Shown piece by piece: positions 1 to 10,790 of a stretch of DNA of 60,000 nucleotides. The translations under genes were made by a program, and so were the position numbers. Location of the stretch: positions 6,388,001-6,448,000 of the forward strand of contig CM060731.1 of the NCBI GenBank assembly GCA_030704615.1, in the 5' to 3' direction. How positions within the stretch are numbered: position 1 is the stretch's first letter; the number at the start of each line of letters is the position of its first letter. Source of the stretch: Takakia lepidozioides (lineage: Eukaryota; Streptophyta; Takakiopsida; Takakiales; Takakiaceae). The notes beneath the pieces are model-generated. The model did no database searches. It was not told the DNA's origin and saw nothing but the letters and a program-made list of their open reading frames with translations.

Positions 1-794
1 GGATTATTTGAGCAATGATTGGGCCAGACACTATGATAGGAGATTTTGCGGTAGTACCTTGTAATCTTTTCATCTCCTCTACCAGTGCGTTGTACATTAT
101 GTCCGCCCATGGTACCTCTTGTCCCTTCAAGCCTTTGAGGATTTCTCTGTGAAGGATCTGCTCAAATATTGTTGGTTCTGTTTCAGGGCAATCAGAACGT
201 TCAATACTTGGCCTATGTCTTTTAACCCTGGGTACACAGCTTTGGTACAAGCATAACCCTGAGTTTTAAAGAAACTCCCTTCTTGGAATAAATCCCCTAT
301 TTGCAGTCTTTCCCTGTGTTCCTCCACATACACATGACCTGCTGGCAATCGAAACAATTGCTGGAGGTATAGGGGAGTAATCATTAATTCAACTCCCTTC
401 ACCGTTGTTGTTCCTGTCTTTGGCTCAAAGTTCTGCAAAAATTGTAACATGTACCTTCCAATCTCAGCTCCTTCAGTATCTTTATCGCCTGTGGGGTAGC
501 CATCGTTTGTTTCTGCAGAATTGTGGTGCTCTTCACCCTGATTTCCTCCATTCCTCTCACTCTCTTCATCTTAGACTCACAGAACTGCTTTGGCTGTAAC
601 AACTGCAGGAATGCCTGTAGTGCACAAAGCAGAAACGTATGGTTGCCGCAGAAAGCTATGGGTAATCTCTTGTAAGCCTGCGGGGCTTGCAAGCATTGTT
701 CAAGAGAAAAGCTCTGCTCTTTCGTTTCGTGTCTCTGCCATTGCGTAAGTAATATTGCGAGCGTATAGTCTGTTAGTTCCTCCATAGTTTCCAA
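1..794 (-). pseudogene. Unidentified protein, broken by frameshifts, 3' end cut by window edge
   Basis: A minus-strand reading frame runs from an ATG at 794 to the window edge, but it changes frame near 450 and again near 150. The three pieces read on smoothly from one another, so I take this as one decayed gene rather than several ORFs. The first piece contains TDYTLAILLTQWQRHETKEQ. The second has VKGVELMITPLYLQQLFRLP, a pattern like the N-terminal part of plant retroelement-associated mobile-domain proteins. The third has PWADIMYNALVEEMKRLQ. I do not recognise the family with confidence. It lies downstream of, and on the same strand as, the gypsy pol at 1550-4419, so it may belong to that or a neighbouring element. 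Confidence 0.4.
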
Positions 795-1209
795 GTTATA
801 GCATTTATGGCCTGTCCTGTCGAGACGCCCGTTACTCAGAACGACGCCGCCTCTTGCGCTTAATTTCCCTCCATTTTCTTGATCATTTCTCTGGTTTTCT
901 ATTGGCTGTCCGCTGTGACTGGATTTTAACTTTTATCTTCTTTAGTGGACTTTCCCTGTTGGATAGTCCACTAGGATCACACATGCGACATGAATTCAGT
1001 TTTTCCGTATTCATTAATGGGCCCGCCTTTCATCCCTTTTGACGGCCGTTCTTGTCCTCTTTCTTTTTGACACCTGTCCTTGCACTTCATTCTCTGCTGT
1101 GTGTCGCACCCTGACCTCCACGTGTCTATTTTTAAATTAATTTCCGTTTCTCTTCCTTCAGCCATTTTCCTGAAGTTTTTATGTGTCCACTTGTCACTGA
1201 TTCTATGGA
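795..1209. other. No gene seen
   Basis: Pyrimidine-rich sequence between the broken ORF and the minisatellite. Short ORFs on both strands show no recognisable motif. Confidence 0.5.
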
Positions 1210-1556
1210 TCGTGTAACTTTAGTAGGCTGTGTTGAGCTGTGACAGGCTGTGTCATACTGTGTTACGCTGTGATAGGCTGTGTTGCACGGGTAAGCTGTG
1301 ATAGGCTGTGTTGCACTGTGTAAGCTGTGATAGGCTGTGACACGCTGCGGTAGGTTGTGATAGGCTGTGTCACGCCGTGCTGGGCTGTGATAGGCTGTGT
1401 CACGCCGTGATGGGCTGTGATAGGCTGTGTCACGTTGTGACGGGCTGTGATAGGCTGTGTCACGCCGTGATGGGCTGTGATAGGCTGTGTCACGCCGTGC
1501 TGGGCTGTGATAGGCTGTGTCACGCCGTGATGGGCTGTGATAGGCTGTGTCACGTT
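1210..1556. repeat. 30-bp minisatellite
   Basis: Tandem array of TGTGATAGGCTGTGTCACGC followed by CGTGATGGGC. The unit is 30 bp in the regular part (about 1370-1550); shorter degenerate units at 1215-1370 read TGTGTTGCACTGTGTAAGC. Because 30 is a multiple of three, the minus strand stays open and would encode a repeated decapeptide VTQPITAHHG. It directly abuts the 3' end of the gypsy integrase frame. Confidence 0.85.
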
Positions 1557-2633
1557 TGTTTTGCCCCCCCGGTCATATATACTGGGCCTAGCGACAAGTG
1601 TTCCATACTCCGTTCGTAACACTGGTGCAGCCCGTGACTGCTCTTGCGGTTCAACATGCAAATCATGCTGCAGGGTTTGTCATGGATACCACTGTACCCC
1701 TTCAACTTATTTGCATTGACTCTTCCCAGCATTTCTTTGTTAATGGTTTGTAACATGGCTGTGTTGTTATCATACATCTTTTGTATGACATAAGGTCCTT
1801 TCCATGGTGATTTAAGCTTAGAAGCTTGAATCTTTCCTTTCTTCTGCAACATAGAACCAAATCCCCCGTCTTAAAAGTCTTTAACTTGCCTTCATCAAAC
1901 TGTTCCTTTCGCTTCATCTGAATTCTGGTCATATTATCAGCTGCATCAGCACGTATTTCTTCTTCCACATGGTATAATTCATGTTTTCTGACTTGATGGA
2001 GTCTTGCAATTCCATTCTTTTTCCCCACTCCGTTCTCATGGTAGGTAACAGGAATTCCACTGGAAGTAAGGCTTCCATACCATAAACTAATTGGAATGGT
2101 GTATACTTTGTGGTGACTTTATACGAAGTCCTGTATGACCATAAAGCTGTCAGCAGCTTTGTATCCCAATCCGTTCTGTTTGCATTGACTATCTTAGCCA
2201 AGATAGTACATAGTATTTTGTTGGTAGCCTCTGCCTGCCCATTACCCTGTGGGTAATATGTTGTACTCTTTCTATGCACAATCATAAACTCTTTAGTCAA
2301 TAACTCAATGGTCTCATTCATGAAGTGACTTCCTTGATCACTGATAAATTCTAAGGGACATCCAAATCGTGTAAGTATGTTCTCGTACAGGAACCTTGCT
2401 GTGGACTTGGCTGTGTTGTCCCTCAAAGCTTTAGCTTCCACCCACTTTGTAGTATAATCAGTGGCTGTAATTATGTACCTGTTTCGTGTATTCTTGGATG
2501 GTGGATTAATTGGTCCAACAAAGTCTAGTCCCCATTTCTGAAATGGTTCCGTAGGCATTGTAGGATGCAAGGCCATTCTTCCAGATCTCTGCAAAGGTCC
2601 TAGCCTCTGACATTCATCACACACTTCTGACAA
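1550..2633 (-). pseudogene. Gypsy integrase with C-terminal GPY-type domain
   Basis: Integrase core of the DDE type. First Asp in WGLDFVGPINPP, second in FISDQGSHF, Glu in YYPQGNGQAEATNK. After a frameshift around 1990, a second frame (1702-2028) carries FDEGKLKTFKTGDLVL. After another frameshift (1550-1852) comes KLKSPWKGPYVIQKMYDN followed by VNANKLKGY, the typical GPY/F tail. The protein would insert element cDNA into the genome. The final codons run into the 30-bp minisatellite. Confidence 0.87.
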
Positions 2634-3646
2634 TACTCATGTACATCTTTGAACAAAGTAGGCCACCAGTATCCTGCGAGTAGTATCTTTCTACTGGTAG
2701 TCTCTTCTCCAAAATGACCTCCAGCCACTCCTTTATGAACTTCCTCCAAGACTTTATTTACTTCATGGTGGTACAAGCATCGTTTTAGTACTCCATCAGG
2801 TCCTAACTTATACATTCTGCTTCCTACCATAGTATAAGGTAAAGCTCTGATAGCAATTCTCTTCCTCTGCTCCTTACCATAACTAGGTGGGCACTGACCA
2901 TGAGCAAGGTAGTATCTGATTGGCCACTGCCAATCTAACCATTCATCTGCACTTCCTTGCACCTCCATTACAAATAAACTCGCATCAGGTAACTGATCGT
3001 CCACTCCTGTGGCGGCCTCTCCTGTTGTTAGTCGTGACAAATGATCTGCCACAAGATGCAAACGGCCAGGCTTGTAAATAACCTCGAACTCAAACTCATG
3101 CAAGATTATTAACCACCTCGCTATCCTTCCACTTATCAAAGGTTTGTTCACCAGATATATCAGAGCCTGGTGATCCACATAAAACATAAACTTTCTTCCC
3201 AATAGGTAATGCCTGAATTTCTTCACTGCATAGATCATTGCCAATGCTTCTCTTTCCGTTGTGCTATAGTTCCTCTCAGCACTGTTCATCAACCGGCTAG
3301 CATAGTACACAGGTGAATCTATATTCCCTGTAACATTCTGGGCTAACACCGCTCCCAACGCTTCTCCTGATGCATCGCAGTGAACATGAAATACTACATG
3401 CCAGTGAGGGTTAATCAGCACAGGTGTAGTTGTTACTGACAGTGTAAGTTCCTCAAACGCCTGTTGACATTCAGCTGTCCATGCAAACACTGCATCTTTC
3501 TTCAGAAGCTTGCTCAATGGTGCTGCTATTTGTGCATACTTTTTGACAAATCTTCTGTAATAACTGGTTTGCCCAAGGAATCTCCTTAAACTCTTAACAT
3601 TCTGGTGGTGAGAGACTTTAATGGACTCTGTCTTCCTGGGATCCAC
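2600..3646 (-). pseudogene. Gypsy RT C-terminus, RNase H and H2C2 zinc finger
   Basis: A 348-codon open stretch. It starts in the RT thumb (SLRRFLGQTSYYRRFVKKY), continues into RNase H (HCDASGEALGAVLAQ, NYSTTEREALAMIYAVKKFR, FYVDHQALIYLV, end motif ADHLSRL) and ends in the integrase zinc finger (EEVHKGVAGGHFGEETTSRK ... YWWPTL ... YCQKC). The frame is lost inside the zinc finger at about 2620 and resumes in the integrase ORF as VCDECQRLGPLQRSG. RNase H degrades the RNA strand of the hybrid. This is the best-preserved part of the element. Confidence 0.88.
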
Positions 3647-3649
3647 AAG

Positions 3650-4419
3650 AAGTCCTTCTTACACCTATGTGTCCCAGAAGCACCCCTGAGTTCACACAGA
3701 AGTACACTTCTCTGGATTCAAGCCCACCCTCTCATCCTGCATCTGGCCAGGCATAACTCCAATTTATGCAAGTGCTCATTCTTAGAGCTGTACACACTGA
3801 AATCATCCAAAAACACCTGCATGAAATCATCCGATACTCTTGAAAAGATTCACTTATCACTCTCTGGAAGGGTCGCTGGTGCATTACAAAGTCCAAAGGG
3901 CATGACTTTGTATGCATAAGCCCCCAGTCTGTGATGAAAGCTGTTTTCCCTTGGTCTTCTTCTGCCACTTGCACTTGATTATAACCACTGAAGCCATCCA
4001 TGAATGAGTTACATCTCATGGCTGCCACAGTGTCATACTGCTTCTGTGAATGGCAAAGGGAAAGGATCTTTCTTCGTACAAGCATTCAGCTTCTTATAGT
4101 TTCACACATACTCTTAGTTTGCCATTCTTCTTGGGAACTATAACAATGGGGGACAACCAAGTTGTATACTCTATTGGGTATATAACTTAGCCTCAGCCAC
4201 TTCTTATCTCTTCTCCAACCTTCTGTGCGTAGTTGGGATTCATTCTAATCCTCGCCTGCTTGATTGGTACTGACCCTGGTTCCATTTCAATTTTATGCTG
4301 ACAGACTTCATGTGTATCCCTTTAGATCCTCATAGCTCCAATCAAATACATCTCTATATTTGATGCACAATCTTTTAGCTTCTTCGAAGAACTCCGGCTC
4401 CAAATCAGCTCCCTACTTT
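3650..4419 (-). pseudogene. Gypsy reverse transcriptase (fragmented)
   Basis: Reading the minus strand from the gap, the frame shows VPIKQARIRMNPNYAQKVGE, then WLSPIVIVPKKNGKLRVCV (the classic RT N-terminal block), then MDGFSGYNQVQVAEEDQGKT (RT block with the first catalytic Asp). The YxDD-type motif appears as FLDDFSVYSS after a frame change near 3820. At least two frameshifts and one stop interrupt it. RT converts element RNA to cDNA; this copy cannot encode a whole enzyme. Confidence 0.85.
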
Positions 4420-4919
4420 NNNNNNNNNNNNNNNNNNNNNNNNNNNNNNNNNNNNNNNNNNNNNNNNNNNNNNNNNNNNNNNNNNNNNNNNNNNNNNNNN
4501 NNNNNNNNNNNNNNNNNNNNNNNNNNNNNNNNNNNNNNNNNNNNNNNNNNNNNNNNNNNNNNNNNNNNNNNNNNNNNNNNNNNNNNNNNNNNNNNNNNNN
4601 NNNNNNNNNNNNNNNNNNNNNNNNNNNNNNNNNNNNNNNNNNNNNNNNNNNNNNNNNNNNNNNNNNNNNNNNNNNNNNNNNNNNNNNNNNNNNNNNNNNN
4701 NNNNNNNNNNNNNNNNNNNNNNNNNNNNNNNNNNNNNNNNNNNNNNNNNNNNNNNNNNNNNNNNNNNNNNNNNNNNNNNNNNNNNNNNNNNNNNNNNNNN
4801 NNNNNNNNNNNNNNNNNNNNNNNNNNNNNNNNNNNNNNNNNNNNNNNNNNNNNNNNNNNNNNNNNNNNNNNNNNNNNNNNNNNNNNNNNNNNNNNNNNNN
4901 NNNNNNNNNNNNNNNNNNN
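4420..4919. other. Assembly gap (500 N)
   Basis: Exactly 500 N, the usual placeholder for a gap of unknown size. ORFs drawn across it are artefacts. Confidence 0.99.
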
Positions 4920-5285
4920 TATTGTTTTTTGCTGACCATTGCATTAAATTAATGTTTATAATGTTTTTTATTTCGAAATTTGTACTACTGCGACTTTATT
5001 TGCTCATTAAACCCGATTTGCTTTCTACTTTGCCTCTCATGCCGCTCATGCCTGAAATGCTACCTCCATGGCGGCCATGTTCTTCTTCATTCTGTAAACA
5101 TATCAAATGTCGTCCAAATGATGACTACAAATTCATCTAAAAATTCTCGAAGATGTCATTCATCGATGTTGGAAATTAATTGCTAGGAGCTTTGTAAGAC
5201 CGGAAAGGCATAACACTGTATTCAAATGTCCATACCTTGTTCGAAAAGTTATTTTTCCATTCGTCTTCTTCTTTTATCCGTTCAA
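4920..5285. other. No gene seen
   Basis: AT-rich sequence after the gap, without recognisable coding or repeat structure. Confidence 0.5.
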
Positions 5286-5288
5286 GAA

Positions 5289-5500
5289 TTAAGCGCCGCT
5301 CAATTGATTTTGGTGAAACTCTTCGCTTGTCCTAGCTGGGTCGAGAAGCCCAGAAATCAGCGCAACGGATAACGATTCTTGATTGTGCTTTTGTTGAGAC
5401 CGCGATAGTCGACACACCATGTGTAATGATCCCTCCTTCTTTGTCACAACAAGATAGGCGCCCCCCGCGGGTGATTTTGAATGTCGGATGACGTGTGTCG
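5289..5500 (-). pseudogene. Reverse-transcriptase fragment (gypsy type)
   Basis: In minus-strand frames this stretch reads KSPAGGAYLVVTKKEGSLHM and then VALISGLLDPA. That matches the gypsy RT N-terminal block (SPAG..FVKKK.GSLRMC.DYR.LN...I.N.YPLP.I..LLD) with a frameshift in the middle. Only about 70 codons remain and no other pol domain is adjacent. It may be a remnant of the element on the far side of the gap or of another one. Confidence 0.65.
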
Positions 5501-6880
5501 TGCGCATACATATCGCTACACAACTACATCGTTTGTCCAAAACCACTACACACATGTGCACACCACACACTAGTTATACAACTGTTCACCACTAGTCCCA
5601 CTATCCCAAAACCACTAGGCTACAACTAGTCAGTCACTAGGCTGCCATATGCTGCCACTATGGCAGTCACTAGTCCACGCATTTCATTCCACTGCAAAAA
5701 AAGTCTGATACATGAAAATGCAATTGAAAATATCCATGTGGATGATTCCCTTTGCCCCCATCAATGATTTCTGGAATCCCTAAGGGGATTTGTGTAGCTC
5801 GTTCACGCTCAACGCCGATCGCGTTGAGCGTGAACGAGCTGACAACTCCTCCTTAGTCCTTTTCGTCTCACTGGACGGGTATGAACATCTCATTCCAAAT
5901 GTTGGCCTCTTCGCAACAATGGCGTGTCCGCTCCCGAAGGCCTCTCTCTCGCAAGCCGCCGCCCGAGGAGGGAACTCAAAGAAGAATATACCGTCGACGT
6001 CTGCGGGAAGGCATGTAACCGATTTAATTGCGAACTTGCTGTAGTCTAGCCTGCCAGCTCCGAGCGGTGTCCCTCCATGTGAAGCCCCCCCTCGAAATTT
6101 TCAAAATGGATCGACTGCGGTGCTGGGTGCTGTAGTGCACTGGGAATATGACTCCCTCGTCCATTGACGTCCATTGAGGACTTGCCTGATCTCCAGGACG
6201 ATCTCGGAACTTCCATGACCTCGTCTGAGTCCGGACAGGTTTAAAACAACCCGGTTCTCGTTCGCTTCATTGATGGGTTCGGCTCTGGATTACTTCGTTG
6301 CGGACTTCTCTCTTTGAGGTACCCCACACTCGATTCGCCGATTGTTTCGTGGAAGGCGCCAGGATAGAAGGTGCATTTGGCGGGCAAATGAAGTCCCCAA
6401 CAGCCCTGTATATGACACTGTCCGATGGTGGAACTCGTCATTCCCTGCCATCAGTGGAGCACAACAATACTCTCGACACCACCGCCGTTTGATTCCTTCT
6501 TTTCCTCTTCCAAAAAACCGACCCCCCCGTTTCAGGTGTATCGAACGCACAGATATTTCTCCATCACACGGCAGATGTCCCCTCTGCACGAAAGAAGCTC
6601 TTGCTCGTGAGGAGGGCAGTACCTGTAACGCTCGGTTTTTTTCCGCCATGGGAGATGTGCACACAAGACAGCCAGGATGGCGTGCGGGCAAGCTCCCTGG
6701 TAAGAAGGGGGATGCAACAATGGGAAGGAATGCGGGTGCCGATTTGTCCGTGCGACGAAGCCTGATCCAAATCAGGGAGCCCAACTATCTCAAACATCCA
6801 CAGTCAGAGTGTTAATGAACCTTGTCTCCGGAATGTGACCCCCTGGTCTTTGCGCAATAACTGCCAACGATATGCAGGTC
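5501..6880. other. No certain gene; unclassified sequence
   Basis: Contains short CACTAG-rich sequence (5560-5670) and the hairpin at 5795-5840. At 6290-6815 there are long open frames on both strands (164 and 157 codons). Neither carries a motif I recognise, and their overlap on opposite strands suggests composition rather than coding. Confidence 0.4.
5796..5840. repeat. Perfect inverted repeat, 20-nt arms, 5-nt loop
   Basis: Left arm AGCTCGTTCACGCTCAACGC at 5796-5815, loop CGATC, right arm the exact reverse complement at 5821-5840. It would form a strong DNA cruciform or RNA hairpin. No T-run follows, so it is not a terminator-like site. Confidence 0.9.
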
Positions 6881-6894
6881 AGAAAGTGGGGGGC

Positions 6895-8050
6895 CGTCCC
6901 GGATGATGTCGGCTGAAGGGGAGGAGTCGGCACCGGGCCGTCACATTACTACCCCCGGATGGAAATTCGGCACCGAATATATCCAACAACAGGGCTGCCC
7001 GGTTGAAGTCGCCTCGGGCAAAGAGGCCGGCACCTGTCCGACGAGAAAATCCCCCGGATGAAAATTCAGAGCCGAATTTCCATCCGACCCCCCAAAGGAA
7101 GTCCCTGTCGGGGTCAGGCCGAAAACTGGCCGACATAAAAACCTCCCCGGATGGAAAAACGGCACCGAATTTCCATCCGGGGCCGTTCGGATGCAGTCGG
7201 CCCGGGGGAGGCCGGCACCTGGCCGTCACATAACAACCCCCCGACGAAAAATTGGCACCGAATATCCAACAGGGGACGCCCCGGATGAAGTCGCCTCGGG
7301 CGGAGAGGCCGGCACCTGTCCGACAGAGAGCATCCCCCGGATGGAAATTCGGCGCCGAATTTCCGTCAGGCCCCCCCAAAGGAAGTCCTGTCGGGGGGTC
7401 AGGCCGAAAACTGGCCGACATAAAAAACCGCTCCCCGAATGGAAAAACAGCGCCGAATTTCCATCCGGGCGTTCGGATGCAGTCGGCTTCGGGGGGAGAG
7501 GTCGGCACCTGGCCGTCACGTTACAACCCCCGGATGGAAATTCGGCACGAATATCCAACAGGGGACGCCCGGATGAAGTCGCCTGCCTCGGGCGGAGAGG
7601 CCGCACCTGTCCGACAGAGAGTATCTCCCGGATGGAAATCGGCGCCGAATTTCCATCCGGGCCCCACAAGGAAGTCCTGTCGGGGGTCAGGTCGAAAAGT
7701 GGCCGATATAAAACCTCCCCGGATGGAAAAACGACGCCGAATGTTTTCCATCGGGACTGTTCGGATGCAGTCGGCTCGGGGGGAGAGGGCGGCACTTGGC
7801 TGTCAAAATACAAATTCGGCACCGAATATCCAACAGGGAACGCCCGGATGAAGTCGCTTCGGGGCGGAGAGGCCAGCACCTGTCCGACAGAGAGCATCCC
7901 CCGATGGAATTCGGGGCCGAATTTCCTCCGGGTCCGGTCCCCCCAAGGAAGTCGTATCAGGGGGTCCTAGCTGAAAACAAGCCGACATAAAAACCTCCCG
8001 GGATGGAAAAACGGCGCCGAATTTCCGTCCGGGGCCGTTCGGATTTCCCC
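6895..8050. repeat. Satellite array 1, unit about 290 bp
   Basis: About four tandem units, phased by the marker GGCCGTCAC at 6936, 7221 and 7511 and a diverged GGCTGTCAA at 7798 (spacings 285, 290, 287). Each unit carries several copies of GGATGGAAATTCGGC paired with GCCGAATTTCCATCC, giving GGCGCC-centred palindromes, separated by markers such as TGAAGTCGCCTCGGG. Many long ORFs on both strands here come from the repeat and are not genes. Confidence 0.88.
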
Positions 8051-8149
8051 TATAGCAGTCGAGAATTCCCTGAAAAAACGTGTCTAAAAGTGGACTTCAG
8101 CCAAAAACTAAAGGTTTAGTGTTTTTTTAGACCAAAAACCTAGCGGCCA
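8051..8149. other. Spacer between satellite arrays
   Basis: About 100 bp (CCTATAGCAGTCGAGAATTC onward) without the palindromic core, separating arrays 1 and 2. Confidence 0.5.
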
Positions 8150-9010
8150 CGCTCAGAATTACCTGCAGGATGGTAATCCGGCGCTTCGACTTACCTGGCG
8201 GATGGAAATTCGGCGCCGAATTTCCATCCAGCAGCGATCCAAGGTACCTGCTGGATGGAAATTCGGCGCCGGATTTCTGTCCATCCGGGCTCCAAATTAC
8301 CTGCAGGATGGAAATTCGGCACCGGATTTCCATCCATCCGCTCTCCGATCTCTCTCCTAATTACCTGCATGACGGAAATTCGGCGCTCCGAGTTACCTGC
8401 AGGATGGAAATTCGGCGCCTGATTTCCATCCATCCCCCCTCCGAATTACCTGCCTGACGGAAATTCGGCGCTCCAAGTTACCTACAAGATGGAAATTCGG
8501 CACCGGATTTCCATCCGGCCGCGCTCCGACTTAGCTGGCGGATGGAAATCCAGCGCCGGATTTCCATCCATCCGCCCTTCGTATTACCTGCATGACGGAA
8601 ATTTGACGAGCTGACTTACCTGGTGGATGGAAATCCGGCGCCGGATTTCCATCCATCCGCCCTTCGTATTACCTGCATGACGGAAATTTGCAGCGCCAAC
8701 TTACCTGGAGGATGGAAATCCGGCGCCGGATTTCCATCCATCCGCTCTTCGAATTACCTGCATGACAGAAATTTTGCGCGCCGACTTAGCTGACGGATGG
8801 AAATCCGCGCCGATTTCCATCCATCCGCTCTTCGAATTACCTGCATGACGGAAATTTTGCGCGCCGACTTACATGGAGGATGGAAATCCGTCGCCGGATT
8901 TCCATCCATCCGCGCTCCGAATTACCTGCATGACAGAAATTTTGTACCTGGCGGATGGAAATCCGGCGCCGGATTTCCATCCATCCGCTCTTCGAATTAC
9001 CTGCATGACT
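8150..9010. repeat. Satellite array 2, unit about 85 bp
   Basis: Tandem units phased by ATTACCTGCATGAC near 8582, 8667, 8752, 8837, 8921 and 8995. Each unit contains a perfect 30-bp palindrome: GGATGGAAATCCGGC plus its reverse complement, centred on GGCGCC. Units before 8580 are more variable in length and use the array-1 version of the core (GGAAATTCGGCGCC). Confidence 0.9.
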
Positions 9011-10130
9011 AGAAAAATGGCGCCGAATTTCCGATTTTGGTGCCAGTCAGATCTGGGACTTAGTCATTTCGGCCCCCGAACTGGAAAAATGGCGCCGAAA
9101 AAAAAAAAAAAAAAAAAAAAAACGTCATTTTTTCAGTTTGGGGCCGAAAATGGCTAAGTCCCAGATCTGACTGGCACCAAAATCGGAATTCGGCGCCATT
9201 TTTCCAGTTCTGGGCCCAGTCAGATGTAGGACTTAGCCATTTTCGGCCCCGAAATGGAAAAATGGCGCCATTTTTCCAGTTCAGGGCCTCGAAAATGGCT
9301 AAGTCCGCTGGAACCGCAACTGGAAATTCGGCACCATTTTTTTCAGTTCCGCGCCCTATCAGATTCTGGGACTTAGCCATTTTCGGCCCCAAACTGGAAA
9401 AATGGCGCCATTTTTCCAGTTTGGGGCTGAAAATGGCTAAGTCCCCTAGGGTGGCTGGCACCAAAATCGGAAATTCGGCGCCATTTTTTCAGTTCTGGGC
9501 CTAGTCAGATCTGGGACTTAGCCATTTTCGGCCCCGAACTGGAAAAATGGCGCCGAAAAAAAAAAAAAAAAAAAACGTCATTTTTCCAGTTCGGCCCCGA
9601 AAATGGCTAAGTCCCAGATCTGACTGGCACCAAAATCGGAAATTCGGCCCCGCCATTTTTCCAGTTCCGGCCCAGTCAGATCTGGGACTTAGCCATTTTC
9701 GGCCCCGAAATGGAAAAATGGCGCCATTTTTCCAGTTCAAGGCCCGAAAAATGGCTATGTCCCTAGGGTGGCTGGAACCGCAACCGGAAATTCGGCGCCA
9801 TTTTCCAGTTCCCGCGCCCTGTCAGATCTGGGACTTAGCCATTTTTGGCCCCGAACTGGAAAAATGACGCCATTTTTCCAGTTCGGGGCCGAAAATGGCT
9901 AAGTCCCTAGGGTGGCTGGCAGCAAAATCGGAAATTCGGCGCCATTTTTCCAGTTCCGGGCCCAGTCAGATCTGGGACTTAACCATTTTCAACCCCGAAA
10001 ATGGCTAAGTCCCTAGGGTGGCTAGAACCGCAACCGGAAATTCGGCGCCATTTTTCTAGTCCGCGCCCAGTCAGTTCTGGGACTTAGCCATTTTCGGGCC
10101 CAACCTAGGAAAATGGTGCCGAAAATGGTT
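9011..10130. repeat. Satellite array 3, monomers about 140-170 bp in a 458-bp higher-order unit
   Basis: Monomers are phased by CAGATCTGGGACTTAGCC at about 9049, 9221, 9360, 9508, 9677, 9823, 9967 and 10073. Each holds long inverted repeats around GGCGCC. For example, 9369-9444 is a 76-bp palindrome with 38-nt arms and one mismatch, ending in GGACTTAGCC. Monomers alternate between CTGGCACCAAAATCGG and CTGGAACCGCAACCGG versions. The poly-A runs at about 9097 and 9555 and their surroundings recur at 458 bp, indicating a three-monomer higher-order repeat. Confidence 0.9.
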
Positions 10131-10155
10131 TACGAGTGAGTGGTCGCATTGTAAG

Positions 10156-10721
10156 TTGCCTCTTGATTTTGTGAGGCACCTCCCCTCGCTCTTTTATTTC
10201 ATTGAAAGACCGTTTCTGTTTCTGCTGGTATTGACATTCTTCAAGTGGATTTGTTCTTACTGTAGGATGCCAAGTACTGTAGGAGGGACGTCTACACCAC
10301 AGTTCATGGGCAGGAGGAACGTGCATTTTTTTGCCAGGGGGGATTTCATGCCTAGTCTAGAAAGGGACTACATCCTTCCTACTTATGTTGCCCGGCTTGC
10401 TTCGGTGTCCATTAGGAGGTGTTCCGAACCTAGTCGTGTACAGCAGATTTTAGACGAGGCAAGCCTCAAGAAAATGAAGATGAGGAGGAGGCAGCAGCTA
10501 TTAGAGTCCGTCAGGCTCGTAGATTTGTCTTGGATTCAGCTGAGGAAAGTGGGGGAGAAGATGCAGAAGATTCCCAGGAGGTGAGGTGGACAGTCCTCCA
10601 AGAGGACGGGATTTTTGAGAGGCATAGTGAAACTGATGCATCACAGAGCTTGGAGGATGAGGGGGATGAGGGGGATGAGGAAGAAGGTGGGGCAAGTTCC
10701 TCGAAGGGTGTAGGAGAGTAG
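10156..10721 (+). CDS. Possible gene fragment with acidic C-terminus, unidentified
   Basis: Two plus-strand frames overlap. The first (10156-10584) includes MPSTVGGTSTPQFMGRRNVH and SLERDYILPTYVARLASV. The second, open from about 10434 to 10721, includes ENEDEEEAAAIRVRQARRF and ends in an acidic run EDEGDEGDEEEGG before TAG. A likely splice acceptor (TTGTTCTTACTGTAG at about 10251-10265) and an AATAAA at 10785-10790 fit the last exon or exons of a plus-strand gene. No domain is recognised. It sits between satellite 3 and the truncated chromovirus, so it may be part of a mobile element. Confidence 0.35.
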
Positions 10722-10784
10722 TGCCCATTCCGGCTATGACAGTTAGAACACACTTGTATAGACGTGGCTTGCCACAAAATTTGC

Positions 10785-10790
10785 AATAAA
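10785..10790 (+). promoter_or_regulatory. Possible polyadenylation signal AATAAA
   Basis: AATAAA 64 bp after the stop of the acidic ORF. A six-base match alone is weak. Confidence 0.3.

Larger units (their letters stand above)
1550..4419 (-). mobile_element. Degenerate Ty3/gypsy retrotransposon pol region, 5' part lost in gap
   Basis: Minus-strand pol in the order reverse transcriptase, RNase H, H2C2 zinc finger, integrase core, integrase C-terminal GPY-type domain. This is the Ty3/gypsy order, with integrase after RNase H. Gag and protease would lie upstream in the gap at 4420-4919 or beyond. No LTR could be recognised. Frame changes between all the parts show the copy is dead. Its sequence differs clearly from the chromodomain elements elsewhere in the window, so it is another lineage. 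Confidence 0.85.

Noticed and set aside
1210-1556. CRISPR-like array
   Set aside because: Contiguous 30-bp tandem repeats without unique spacers, in a eukaryotic genome.
4322-4944. Three long ORFs of about 180-205 codons
   Set aside because: They consist of N residues from the 500-bp gap.
6290-6815. Overlapping 164- and 157-codon ORFs on opposite strands
   Set aside because: No domain, no splice or promoter context, and openness on both strands argues for composition.
6879-7990. Long ORFs on both strands (up to 259 codons) with KFGAEFPSG-type repeats
   Set aside because: They are the 290-bp satellite read in several frames; repeat length and high GC keep frames open.
9060-9867. ORFs with NWKNGAIFPFRGRKWLSP repeats
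   Set aside because: Translations of satellite 3 palindromes, including poly-A/poly-T runs.
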